A DNA stretch of 64,000 nucleotides, from contig NZ_BCFL01000021.1 in NCBI RefSeq assembly GCF_002217755.1, forward strand, positions 472,977-536,976, given 5' to 3'. Source of the DNA: Streptomyces hyaluromycini (GTDB lineage: Bacteria; Actinomycetota; Actinomycetes; Streptomycetales; Streptomycetaceae). This document shows positions 1 to 8,324 of this stretch, piece by piece. The notes beneath the pieces were generated by a model. It searched no databases and was not told the origin of the DNA. It saw only the letters and a program-made list of their open reading frames with translations. The position numbers were made by a program, and so were the translations under genes. Every line of letters starts with the position of its first letter. Within the stretch, counting starts at the first letter, position 1.

Positions 1-1
1 C

Positions 2-307
2 TATGCCGTGCCGGTGTTCCTGCGGCTGCGCCTGGGCGACGACTTCCAGCCGGGGCCGTGGAACCTGGGCCGCTGGAGCAGGCCGGTCGGCTGGCTGGCG
101 GTGACCTGGATCCTGCTCAGCAGCGTCCTGTTCATGCTGCCGCAGGCCTCGCCGATCACCGTCGACTCGTTCAACTACGCGCCGATCGCGCTGGCCGCGG
201 TCCTGGTCGTGGCCACGGTCTGGTGGTTCGCCACCGCCCGCCGCCGCTTCCAGGGCCCGGTCAGCTACGGCCGCCCCGACGAGGTCGCCGCGATGGACCT
301 CATCTGA
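2..307 (+). CDS. Amino acid permease (APC family), C-terminal fragment
   Basis: This is the 3' end of a gene that begins before the window. The visible ~101 residues hold two hydrophobic segments (around GWLAVTWILLSSVLFML and APIALAAVLVVATVWWF) joined by a short loop with SFNYAP. A basic cytoplasmic tail follows and ends in AAMDLI. This arrangement matches the last two membrane helices of APC-superfamily amino acid/polyamine permeases in actinobacteria, so the intact protein should import a small amine or amino acid. The substrate cannot be told from this piece. A strong hairpin follows the stop. Confidence 0.72.
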   Translation, partial: YAVPVFLRLRLGDDFQPGPWNLGRWSRPVGWLAVTWILLSSVLFMLPQASPITVDSFNYAPIALAAVLVVATVWWFATARRRFQGPVSYGRPDEVAAMDLI

Positions 308-344
308 GCAGTCCGGACGGATCCGGTCCGAACGGTCCGAAGGA

Positions 345-368
345 GGCCCCGGCGACCGCGCCGGGGCC
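345..368 (+). terminator. Hairpin terminator after the permease
   Basis: A perfect 10-bp stem (GGCCCCGGCG / CGCCGGGGCC) with a 4-nt loop lies 38 bp after the permease stop and is followed by CTTTCGG. It has the form of a GC-rich actinobacterial terminator without a long U tract. Confidence 0.8.
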
Positions 369-507
369 CTTTCGGTGGACGAGACCAATATTGGTGGGCG
401 TGGCATGAGCGGAAGTGCTGGCAGGGGCATGGCGCCTGCTCCATAGTTGCCCCACAGCCTCTTGCTCCGGATCAGCCGTGACGCGCACACCTGGGGGTCC
501 TCCACCC

Positions 508-1947
508 ATGAGCAGAGCCGAACAGCCGTCCCGCAGAACCGTTCTGGCAGCCGCCGCCTCCGTCGCGGCGGCTGCCGTGGCCCAGGGCGTGGTCCCCGCG
601 GTGCCCGCGGTCGCCGCGCCGGAGACCGACGCCGACGAGACCGCCCGGACCGAGACCCGCCGGACCGGGAGCGGCCGGACCGGGAGCGGCCGGACCGGCC
701 ACGGCCGGGACGGCACCCGCCCGATCGACTACCGCTCCTGGACGACCTACAGCGACTGGAAGACCGGCACCGTCAAGGGCGTCGGCGCCGTCGCCGGCGA
801 CCGGCCCGGCGTGGTGATCGGCACCCCGGCCGGCACCACCTCCTACACCGACCCGCACACCGGCACCACCGGCACCTGGGAGTACGCCACCTGGACCGGC
901 CCGGTGCACCGGCCGGCCGTCCCCGCCACCGAGACCATCGCCTCCTGGAACGCGGACACCCCGGCCGGCACCTGGATCAAGGTCGAGCTGCACGGCACCT
1001 ACTCCGACGGCACCGACACCCCCTGGTACGTGATGGGCCGCTGGGCGGCCGGCGACCAGGACATCAAGCGGACCTCGGTGGACGGCCAGACGGACGGCAA
1101 GAGCACCATCTGGACCGACACCTTCGCCATCGACGACGCCACCACGGGCCTGCGCCTCGCCTCGTACCAGCTGCGCCTGACCCTCTACCGCAAGCCCGGC
1201 ACCAAGCTCACCCCGACCGTCTGGCGGCTCGGCGCCATGGCCTCCGACATCCCGGACCGCTTCACCGTCCCCGCCTCCACCCCGGGCCTGGCCCAGGAAC
1301 TCAAGGTCCCGCGCTACTCCCAGGAGATCCACAAGGGCCAGTACCCCGAGTACGACAACGGCGGCGAGGCCTGGTGCAGCCCCACCTCCTCGCAGATGAT
1401 CGTCGAGTACTGGGGCGGCCGCCCCACCCCCACGCAGCTGGCCTGGGTCGACCCGTCGTACACCGACCCCCAGGTCTGCTACGCGGCCCGCTACACCTAC
1501 GACTACCAGTACGGCGGGTGCGGCAACTGGCCCTTCAACGCCGCCTACGCGTCGACGTACCTGGACCTCCAGGGCGTGATAACGCGACTGGCCTCGCTCA
1601 CCGACCTGGAGACCCTGATCGCGGCCGGCATCCCGGCCATAACGTCACAGTCGTTCCTCGCGTCGGAGCTGACCGGTGCCGGATACGGCACCTCCGGGCA
1701 CCTGATGACCGTGATCGGCTTCACCGCGGACGGCGACGTGATCGCCAACGACCCGTTCTCGGCCACCGACGACGCGGTCCGACGGGTCTATCTGCGGCGG
1801 GAGTTCGAGAACATCTGGCTGCGGACCAAGCGGTACAACGCCAGTGGCAAGGTCGTCTCCGGCACCGGGGGCGTCTGCTATCTGTACTTCCCGGCCTGTC
1901 CGACCGCGGCCCAGCTCAAGGCTCTCGCGGCGGTCGGCGTGCGCTGA
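508..1947 (+). CDS. Secreted C39-like cysteine peptidase
   Basis: Predicted 479-residue protein. The start at 508 is chosen because it puts a twin-arginine signal (SRRTVLAAAAS then an Ala-rich core ending AVPAVAAPE) at the N terminus; a frame opening at 415 exists but would bury it. A Gly/Arg/Thr-rich linker (about residues 45-72, GSGRTGSGRTGHGR) precedes the main domain. The papain-like C39_2 signature is present: WCSPTSSQM with catalytic Cys at about 290, GHLMTVIGF with His at about 398, and NDPF downstream as the likely Asp. It is probably Tat-exported and acts on extracellular peptides or wall-linked substrates. The upstream part (about residues 75-270) is beta-rich and unassigned. A terminator follows the gene. 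Confidence 0.85.
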   Translation: MSRAEQPSRRTVLAAAASVAAAAVAQGVVPAVPAVAAPETDADETARTETRRTGSGRTGSGRTGHGRDGTRPIDYRSWTTYSDWKTGTVKGVGAVAGDRPGVVIGTPAGTTSYTDPHTGTTGTWEYATWTGPVHRPAVPATETIASWNADTPAGTWIKVELHGTYSDGTDTPWYVMGRWAAGDQDIKRTSVDGQTDGKSTIWTDTFAIDDATTGLRLASYQLRLTLYRKPGTKLTPTVWRLGAMASDIPDRFTVPASTPGLAQELKVPRYSQEIHKGQYPEYDNGGEAWCSPTSSQMIVEYWGGRPTPTQLAWVDPSYTDPQVCYAARYTYDYQYGGCGNWPFNAAYASTYLDLQGVITRLASLTDLETLIAAGIPAITSQSFLASELTGAGYGTSGHLMTVIGFTADGDVIANDPFSATDDAVRRVYLRREFENIWLRTKRYNASGKVVSGTGGVCYLYFPACPTAAQLKALAAVGVR

Positions 1948-1959
1948 CCGGGCACGACG

Positions 1960-1986
1960 GCGGCCCCCGGGCACCCCGGGGGCCGC
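1960..1986 (+). terminator. Hairpin terminator after the C39 peptidase
   Basis: A perfect 12-bp stem (GCGGCCCCCGGG / CCCGGGGGCCGC) with a 3-nt loop begins 12 bp after the peptidase stop codon. It separates this gene from the following small membrane protein. Confidence 0.8.
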
Positions 1987-2043
1987 TGTCCTGTGACCAA
2001 GCTCTCCGCCGCAAAAGCCGCAATCAATGGCATGGTGGACGTC

Positions 2044-2184
2044 ATGACCACGCACTCCGCCACCACCGCCCGTGCCCGTACCGGCGGCCCCAAGGACGAC
2101 GGCCCGAAGGTTCTGGAACACGTCATGGGCTGGACCCTTGTCGTGGTCATCGCCATGTTGGTAACTCAACTCGGTCTGCTGTGA
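2044..2184 (+). CDS. Small single-pass membrane protein
   Basis: A 46-residue protein beginning MTTHSATTARAR, with a polar middle (GGPKDDGPKVLEHV) and one C-terminal transmembrane helix (MGWTLVVVIAMLVTQLGLL). The ATG at 2044 has a GGTGG ribosome-site-like tract just upstream. In-frame starts also exist at 2032 (ATG) and 1993 (GTG), so the N terminus is uncertain. No function is recognised. It lies alone between a terminator and the TetR gene and probably has its own promoter. Its coding character rests on the clean hydrophobic helix and GC-rich third positions. Confidence 0.6.
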   Translation: MTTHSATTARARTGGPKDDGPKVLEHVMGWTLVVVIAMLVTQLGLL

Positions 2185-2216
2185 CCTGACCCACGACCCG
2201 ACCTGACATACTGCGG

Positions 2217-2909
2217 ATGTCCCGCAGCCCGTTGAGACCAGGGTCGAAATTGAATATCAGTCAACAGCGTGCCGCCGCCCGTCCCCGGGCGCGCGGCACC
2301 GAGCGTTCCGTGGCTCGTCGTGCTGAACTCATCGCCATCGGGCGGAAGTTGTTCGCCGACACCTCCTACGATGCGCTCTCCATGGACGACATCGCCAAGC
2401 AGGCGCATGTCGCCAAAGGGCTGATCTACTACTACTTCCAGTCCAAGCGCGGCTACTACCTGGCGATCATCCAGGACTCCGTCGCCGACCTGGTCACCTA
2501 CGCCGCGAGCGGCCTGGAACTGCCCCAGACGGACCGCGTCCACCGCACCATCGACAGCTATCTGCGCTATGCGGAGCACCACCAGGCCGCGTACCGCACG
2601 ATCGTCAGCGGCGGTGTCGGCTTCGACACCGAGGTGCACGCCATCCGGGACGGGGTGCGCGAGGCGATCGTCGCGACCATCGCGGAGGGCGCCTACGGCC
2701 GTACCGACATCGCCCCGCTCGCCAGGACCGGCCTGCTCGCCTGGCTGTGCAGCGTGGAGGGCGCCACCCTCGACTGGATCGACCGGCCCGTACTCTCCCG
2801 CGAAACCCTGTGCGAGCTGCTGGTCAAGACGCTCGGCGGCACCCTGCGCGCCATCGAGGAACTGGACCCGTCCTACCGCGCCCCGGCCCCGGCCCGCCGG
2901 GACACCTGA
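2217..2909 (+). CDS. TetR-family transcriptional regulator
   Basis: Up to 230 residues. The helix-turn-helix lies at about residues 50-80 (ALSMDDIAKQAHVAKGLIYY followed by YFQSKRGYY), the characteristic TetR DNA-binding motif. The rest is an all-helical ligand/dimer domain. No good ribosome site precedes the ATG at 2217; a TTG about 11 codons downstream (LNISQQRAAAR) is a credible alternative start. The ligand is unknown. The next gene, a convergent chitinase, has its own DasR-type control and is an unlikely target. The upstream gap of ~30 bp suggests possible co-transcription with the small membrane protein gene. Confidence 0.85.
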   Translation: MSRSPLRPGSKLNISQQRAAARPRARGTERSVARRAELIAIGRKLFADTSYDALSMDDIAKQAHVAKGLIYYYFQSKRGYYLAIIQDSVADLVTYAASGLELPQTDRVHRTIDSYLRYAEHHQAAYRTIVSGGVGFDTEVHAIRDGVREAIVATIAEGAYGRTDIAPLARTGLLAWLCSVEGATLDWIDRPVLSRETLCELLVKTLGGTLRAIEELDPSYRAPAPARRDT

Positions 2910-2916
2910 CGCGGAA

Positions 2917-2946
2917 GGGGCGGAGGGCTCGTGGTCCCCCCGCCCC
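2917..2946. terminator. Bidirectional terminator between TetR gene and chitinase gene
   Basis: An 11-bp stem with one mismatch (GGGGCGGAGGG against CCCCCCGCCCC, loop CTCGTGGT) lies in the 56 bp between the convergent stop codons at 2909 and 2966. It could end transcription from both sides. Confidence 0.6.
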
Positions 2947-2965
2947 AAGTCCCCCGTGAAGGGGG

Positions 2966-4198
<1,233 letters not shown>

Positions 4199-4269
4199 CG
4201 GGTGTCTCCTCCTGGGGGAGAGGGGAACGCGCGCCGATTGGCATGAACGCGGTAAAGCGTTGGTCATGA

Positions 4270-4311
4270 ACCTTAGGAGGACTAGACCAGTCAGGTCAAT
4301 GGTTCGGACCA
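4270..4311 (-). promoter_or_regulatory. Chitinase promoter with paired 12-bp repeats and DasR-like site
   Basis: On the minus strand, TTGACC (4294-4299) and TAAGGT (4270-4275) are 18 bp apart and make a good -35/-10 pair. Two 12-bp direct repeats overlap them: TGGTCCGAACCA (4300-4311) and TGGTCTAGTCCT (4278-4289). They resemble the TGGTCCAGACCT-type repeats known from Streptomyces chitinase promoters. The second copy, extended to ACTGGTCTAGTCCT, is close to the DasR element consensus ACTGGTCTAGACCA, so repression relieved by glucosamine phosphates is likely (inference). Confidence 0.75.
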
Positions 4312-4528
4312 ATTTCGCGGGTTTCGAATGTTGGCCTGGAAATCCTGAAGTAAGCGGTCGTTAACTGGTGACGGGAGGTCCCCGATCGGGCATACTCACT
4401 GCGCAGCCGCAGGTCAGCAGCTTCCGAGACCCGGAACGCCGACCTCGGCCGCACCCGAACGACAGGCGGAACCGCCCCTATCCCGCGGGCCGTGACCGCT
4501 GCTGCCCGACAGGGAGGAGACCGACGCC
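4312..4528. other. Intergenic stretch between chitinase promoter and acyl-CoA dehydrogenase
   Basis: This stretch should hold the promoter of the acyl-CoA dehydrogenase gene. I see an AT-richer patch at about 4360-4370 (GTTAACTGG) and the sequence GGCATACTCACT near 4387-4400, but no convincing -35/-10 pair or operator. A strong ribosome site (GGGAGGAGA) precedes the gene. Confidence 0.4.
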
Positions 4529-5701
4529 ATGTCCGACCGCGACCCGCAGCCGGTGGAGCGTCAACTGCCGACGGACGAGGCGAGGGACCTGCTCGCGCTG
4601 GTCCGGGAGATCGCCCGGCGTGAGATCGCGCCGAAGGCGGCCGAGGAGGAGGACGCCGGGCGCTTCCCGCGCGAGGCCTTCACCCTGCTCTCCGGGTCAG
4701 GCCTGCTCGGCCTGCCCTACGACTCCGAGTACGGCGGCGGCGACCAGCCCTACGAGGTCTACCTCCAGGTCCTGGAGGAGCTGGCCGCGGCCCGTCTCAC
4801 CGTCGGCCTCGGCGTGAGCGTGCACACCCTCGCGAGCTACGCGCTCGCCGCCTACGGCACCAAGCAGCAGCAGGTCGAGCACCTGCCCGCGATGCTCGGC
4901 GGCGGCCTGCTCGGCGCCTACTGCCTCTCCGAGCCGGCCTCCGGTTCGGACGCGGCCTCCCTGCGCACCAGGGCCGTCCGGGACGGCGACTCCTGGGTGA
5001 TCAACGGCACCAAGGCCTGGATCACGCACGGCGGCATCGCCGACTTCTACACGGTCATGGCCCGCACCGGCGCCGAGGGCTCGCACGGGATCACCGCCTT
5101 CCTGGTCCCCGGCGACGCCGCGGGCCTCAGCGGCGCGGTGCCCGAGAAGAAGATGGGCATGAAGGGCTCGCCCACCGCCCAGGTCCACTTCGACGATGTC
5201 CGGGTCTCCGACGAGCGCCGCCTCGGCGAGGAGGGCCAGGGCTTCGCCATCGCCCTCTCGGCGCTGGACTCCGGCCGGCTCGGCATCGCGGCCTGCGCGA
5301 TCGGTGTGGCCCAGGCGGCCCTGGACGAGGCGGTCGGCTACGCCACCGGGCGACGGCAGTTCGGCCACCCCATCTCCGACTTCCAGGGCCTGCGCTTCAT
5401 GATCGCCGACATGGCCACCCAGATCGAGGCCGGCCGGGCCCTCTATCTCGCGGCGGCCCGGCTGCGCGACGCGGGCCGCCCGTTCGCCAAGCAGGCCGCC
5501 ATGGCCAAGCTGCACTGCACCGACACCGCGATGAAGGTGACCACCGACGCCGTCCAGATACTCGGCGGCTACGGCTACACCGCGGACTTCCCGGTCGAGC
5601 GCTACATGCGCGAGGCCAAGGTCCTGCAGATCGTGGAGGGCACCAACCAGATCCAGCGGATGGTCATCGCCCGTCATGTGGCGGGGCCGGAAAGTCGCTG
5701 A
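4529..5701 (+). CDS. Acyl-CoA dehydrogenase
   Basis: A 390-residue flavoprotein of the usual length for the family. It oxidises an acyl-CoA to the trans-2-enoyl-CoA, passing electrons to ETF. Motifs in order: helical N domain; YCLSEPASGSDAASLRT (FAD/substrate beta-domain signature 1, ~residues 130-150); MGMKGSPTAQVHFDDVRV; and signature 2 with AMAKLHCTDTAMKVTTDAVQ and QILGGYGYTADFPVERYMRE. VEGTNQIQ near residue 377 contains the expected catalytic glutamate. The ATG at 4529 follows GGGAGGAGA at good spacing. The gene's 3' end overlaps the convergent small gene at 5664-5915 by 38 bp. Chain-length or branched-chain preference cannot be read from sequence alone. Confidence 0.92.
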   Translation: MSDRDPQPVERQLPTDEARDLLALVREIARREIAPKAAEEEDAGRFPREAFTLLSGSGLLGLPYDSEYGGGDQPYEVYLQVLEELAAARLTVGLGVSVHTLASYALAAYGTKQQQVEHLPAMLGGGLLGAYCLSEPASGSDAASLRTRAVRDGDSWVINGTKAWITHGGIADFYTVMARTGAEGSHGITAFLVPGDAAGLSGAVPEKKMGMKGSPTAQVHFDDVRVSDERRLGEEGQGFAIALSALDSGRLGIAACAIGVAQAALDEAVGYATGRRQFGHPISDFQGLRFMIADMATQIEAGRALYLAAARLRDAGRPFAKQAAMAKLHCTDTAMKVTTDAVQILGGYGYTADFPVERYMREAKVLQIVEGTNQIQRMVIARHVAGPESR

Positions 5702-5915
5702 GGTCGCTGAACTGCCCGCGGGTGACCGTCGGGGCCGCCAGCCTGACCCACTCCGGGTCGTGGCGGCCCGGCAGGGCGCGGCCCCGGTCGGCCCAGGTCC
5801 GCATCAGATCTCGGTAGATGGGCGGATCCTGCGGCACGGGCGGCGGCAGCGATGCCGCGGGCGGGGGCACGAAGATCCGGCGCTGACGGCCGAGGGCGGT
5901 GTAGGTGGTCGTCAT
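5664..5915 (-). CDS. Small proline-rich conserved hypothetical protein
   Basis: An 83-residue frame beginning MTTTYTALGRQRRIFVPPPA, rich in proline and arginine, with no known domain. It is kept as a real gene because nearly every codon ends in G or C in this frame and the composition is protein-like (PIYRDLMRTWADRGRALPGRHDPEWVRLAAPTV). Its 3' end overlaps the acyl-CoA dehydrogenase stop by 38 bp on the opposite strand. The ATG lacks a clear ribosome site and no alternative upstream start exists before a stop. Its function is unknown. It lies next to the operator at 6014 but reads away from it. Confidence 0.5.
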   Translation of the reverse strand: MTTTYTALGRQRRIFVPPPAASLPPPVPQDPPIYRDLMRTWADRGRALPGRHDPEWVRLAAPTVTRGQFSDLSDFPAPPHDGR

Positions 5916-6013
5916 GCCCGGCCAACGCGGGGGCGGCCGCCCTGGTCACCGCTCTCCCGAATCGTGCGTGAGTTCGTGGACGTCCGTTCCCGGATCTGGC
6001 CTCTCCCTGTTTT

Positions 6014-6028
6014 CTGACGTACCGTCAG
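6014..6028. promoter_or_regulatory. Inverted-repeat operator CTGACG-TAC-CGTCAG
   Basis: A perfect 6-bp inverted repeat with a 3-bp spacer. The same arms recur upstream of the DUF35/thiolase operon (54111-54125, spacer GAA). Here it lies about 29 bp upstream of a GGAAGG ribosome site and ATG at 6057 (MPCLSPQG), which may be the remaining 5' tip of the phosphotransferase gene broken by the TnpB element. A TetR-type repressor of acyl-CoA metabolism is a reasonable guess, but the regulator is not identified. Confidence 0.55.
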
Positions 6029-6079
6029 CCGGACCGTCTCCAGCCTCCGGAAGGCCATGCCGTGTCTGTCGCCTCAGGG

Positions 6080-7473
6080 TCGTTCAGTCACTCGCACGGG
6101 TGGCGTCGATCGATTGCGTGCGCGGGTGGGGAACGTGGTAGCTAGGTTCGCGGCATGTCACGTTTCCGGATGTACCCGACGCCCGTGCAGGCGGAGCGGA
6201 TGCTGTCGCACTGCACGCACGCCCGGTATATCTGGAATCTGGCAGTGGAGCAGCATGCGCACTGGAAGCCGGGTCGCAGGTCTGCGCCCGGTTTTGCGGA
6301 GCAGTGCCGTCAGCTCACCGAGGCCCGCAGGGACAATGCGTGGCTGGCCGCGGGGAACGCGGACGTGCAGCAGCAGGCTTTGAAGGACTTCGCCCAGGCC
6401 AAGAGTGCCCGTTTCGCCTCCGGCTTCGGTGAGCCGACCTGGCGCAGGAAGCACGTGCACGAGGGCTTCCGGGTCATCGGCACCGACCGTGTGCCCGAGT
6501 ACGAGTCGGACGGCAGCCCGAAGCTGAACCAGAAGAGCGGTAAGCAGGTCATGGGCCGCTCTGTGGTCGTGCGGAAGCTCAATCGGCGGTGGGCGCAAGT
6601 CAAGGTCCCCGGCTGCGGCTGGGTCCGCTTCCGCCTCAGCGCTAGGGGCAAGGGCGCGCGGCTTCCCGCTGCGAAGACGTTCCGGGTGACCTACCGCAAC
6701 GGTCAGTGGCACATCGCGTTCGCGGTCGTCCCCGAGCCGACTCCCGCGCCCGGCACGGGTGAGGTCATCGGTATCGACCGGGGCGTGACCATCACGGCGG
6801 CGCTGTCGGACGGGCGCAAGCTGAACTGCCCGCAGCTCACGGTCAAGGAGCGGGCACAGATCCGCAAGCATGAGCGCCGCGCGACTCGGGCCCCCAAGGG
6901 CAGCGCTCTCAAGACCGCCGCGTATGCAAAGGTCGCCAGGCTCAAGGTCCGTGAGGTCAACCGGCGCAAGGACTGGTGCGAGAAGACCAGCACCATGCTC
7001 GCCCGCAGCTACGGCGTGATCCGGTTCGAGAAGCTGAACATCAAGAACATGACCCGCACCGCGAAGGGAACCGCGGCACAGCCCGGCAAGAAGGTCCGGC
7101 AGAAGGCCGGGCTGAACCGGGGCATCCTCGCTCAGGGCTGGGGCCTGCTGCGCCGGCGGACGGAGCACAAGGCGCCAGGCCGGGTCGAGGACGTTCCCTC
7201 GCCTTACACGAGTCTGCGGTGCAGTGCCTGCGGATGGATCGAGAAGAAGTCGCGCAAGAGCCAAGCCGACTTCGTCTGCGTGTCCTGCGGGTTCACCTGC
7301 AACGCCGATGAGAACGCAAGCATCAACGTCGCGGCAGGACAGGGCGGGATCCCTCGCCCCCGGCGCACAGCCGGTGCCGGAGGGGCGACAGCGGCCATCA
7401 ACCGTTCGAGCGCCCGTGAACCTCAACCTACCTGGGTTGGAATCCCGCTCGTTCCAGAGCGGGAGGATGTCAA
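6080..7473 (+). mobile_element. Solo TnpB element (IS200/IS605 type)
   Basis: The right end is clear: a CAACC/GGTTG hairpin (7424-7439), then CCCGCTC/GAGCGGG (7444-7463), then GAGGATGTCAA ending at about 7473. This end structure is typical of Streptomyces tnpB elements. The left end is placed only approximately (6060-6110), where sequence typical of tnpB leaders (GGGGAACGTGGTAGCTAGG) begins. There is no TnpA Y1 transposase, so movement would need one in trans. The element lies inside a phosphotransferase gene. About 80 residues of that gene are also missing, so insertion was accompanied or followed by deletion. Confidence 0.75.
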
Positions 7474-8323
7474 TGGGTCTGGTGCCCGGTTCGCTTCGAG
7501 GTCTGCCTTCTCGCGGCCGCCACGCTGGAGGACACCGCCGGCCGCCGCGCCGTTCCAGCATGGCGTGCCCTTCTCGGTCATGGCGAGGGTCGAGGGCCGC
7601 GCCCTACCCGAGGTCATGCCCCCTACTTACGAGGGGGACTGGCTGCACGCGGCGACCGACGCCGAACGTGAGCACCTGGAAGCCGCCTCCGTCGGCCTGC
7701 TGGCCCGGCTGCACGACCAAGTACCCCTGTCCGAGACGGAGTTCCTCGCCCTTCCCGGAGACGGCGACGCCCTGCAGCGGCATGTCGAGTCCCAACGGCA
7801 CTACTACGACTGGGTGGTGGCCGGACTCGCCCGCTCACCCCTGATCGAGGCCGCCTTCGACCGGCTGGCGGACCTGTGGCCGCGCGAGCCGGGCACGCCG
7901 GTCCTCGGCTGGGGTGACGCCCGCATCGGGAACGTCGTCTACGACGGCTTCGACCCCGTCGCCGTCCTCGACTGGGAGATGGCGGCACCGGCCCCGCGCG
8001 AGGTGGACCTCGGCTGGACCGTCTACCTGCACCGCTTCTTCCAGGACCTCACGGCCGCCGCCGGACAGCGGGGGCTGCCCGGGTTCCTGCGCCGCGACCG
8101 CGTCGAGGCCCGCTATGCGCGGCTCACCGGCCACACCCCGCAGGACATGGACTTCTACACCCTGTACGCGGCTCTGCGGCACGCGATCGTCATGCTGCGC
8201 GTCGCCTACCGGCAGGTGTACTTCGGAGAGGCCGCCGTCCCCGCGGATCCGGACACGCTGATCCTGCACCACGGCAGCCTGCGGGCCATGGTGCAGGGCG
8301 GGTACTGGGATGCGGTGCGGTGA
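6155..8323 (+). CDS. tnpB: TnpB RNA-guided nuclease, reading through into phosphotransferase remnant
   Basis: One uninterrupted 722-residue frame. Residues 1 to ~430 are a full TnpB (OrfB). It has a helical N region, RuvC-I Asp208 in IGIDRGV, RuvC-II Glu292 in RFEKLNIKNM, a zinc finger (C356, C359, C375, C378) and RuvC-III Asp385 in CNADENAS. All catalytic residues are present, so the nuclease may be active. TnpB proteins cut DNA guided by an RNA from the element's right end. No stop codon occurs at the element end, so the frame continues through the right-end hairpins (VGIPLVPEREDVN) into ~285 residues that include most of a kinase-like phosphotransferase. Whether a fusion protein is made or tolerated is unknown. 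Confidence 0.8.
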   Translation: MSRFRMYPTPVQAERMLSHCTHARYIWNLAVEQHAHWKPGRRSAPGFAEQCRQLTEARRDNAWLAAGNADVQQQALKDFAQAKSARFASGFGEPTWRRKHVHEGFRVIGTDRVPEYESDGSPKLNQKSGKQVMGRSVVVRKLNRRWAQVKVPGCGWVRFRLSARGKGARLPAAKTFRVTYRNGQWHIAFAVVPEPTPAPGTGEVIGIDRGVTITAALSDGRKLNCPQLTVKERAQIRKHERRATRAPKGSALKTAAYAKVARLKVREVNRRKDWCEKTSTMLARSYGVIRFEKLNIKNMTRTAKGTAAQPGKKVRQKAGLNRGILAQGWGLLRRRTEHKAPGRVEDVPSPYTSLRCSACGWIEKKSRKSQADFVCVSCGFTCNADENASINVAAGQGGIPRPRRTAGAGGATAAINRSSAREPQPTWVGIPLVPEREDVNGSGARFASRSAFSRPPRWRTPPAAAPFQHGVPFSVMARVEGRALPEVMPPTYEGDWLHAATDAEREHLEAASVGLLARLHDQVPLSETEFLALPGDGDALQRHVESQRHYYDWVVAGLARSPLIEAAFDRLADLWPREPGTPVLGWGDARIGNVVYDGFDPVAVLDWEMAAPAPREVDLGWTVYLHRFFQDLTAAAGQRGLPGFLRRDRVEARYARLTGHTPQDMDFYTLYAALRHAIVMLRVAYRQVYFGEAAVPADPDTLILHHGSLRAMVQGGYWDAVR
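7330..7490 (+). ncRNA. Predicted omega RNA (guide RNA) of the TnpB element
   Basis: In IS200/IS605 elements the guide RNA overlaps the 3' part of tnpB and the right end, and the guide is the host sequence just past the element. Two right-end hairpins (7424-7439 and 7444-7463) and the GAGGATGTCAA end fit this. If so, the guide starts at about 7474 with TGGGTCTGGTGCCCGG. The 5' end is a guess; no transcript evidence is available. Confidence 0.45.
7474..8323 (+). pseudogene. Phosphotransferase (APH/ACAD10-type), 5'-truncated by the TnpB element
   Basis: From about 7560 the frame reads GVPFSVMARVEGRALPEVMP, followed by WLHAATDAEREHLE. The kinase catalytic and metal loops come next: VLGWGDARIGNVVYDGFDPVAVLDWEM (H-G-D-x-x-x-x-N here as W-G-D-A-R-I-G-N). 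This is the C-terminal two thirds of an aminoglycoside-phosphotransferase-fold protein of the acyl-CoA-linked type, normally ~340 residues. The N-terminal ATP-binding lobe (about 80-100 residues) is missing. A few codons (MPCLSPQG at 6057) on the far side of the element may be its original start. The segment 7474-7560 has no recognisable homology in any frame and may carry a frameshift. The usual catalytic His of HGD is Trp here. Confidence 0.75.
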
Positions 8324-8324
8324 C

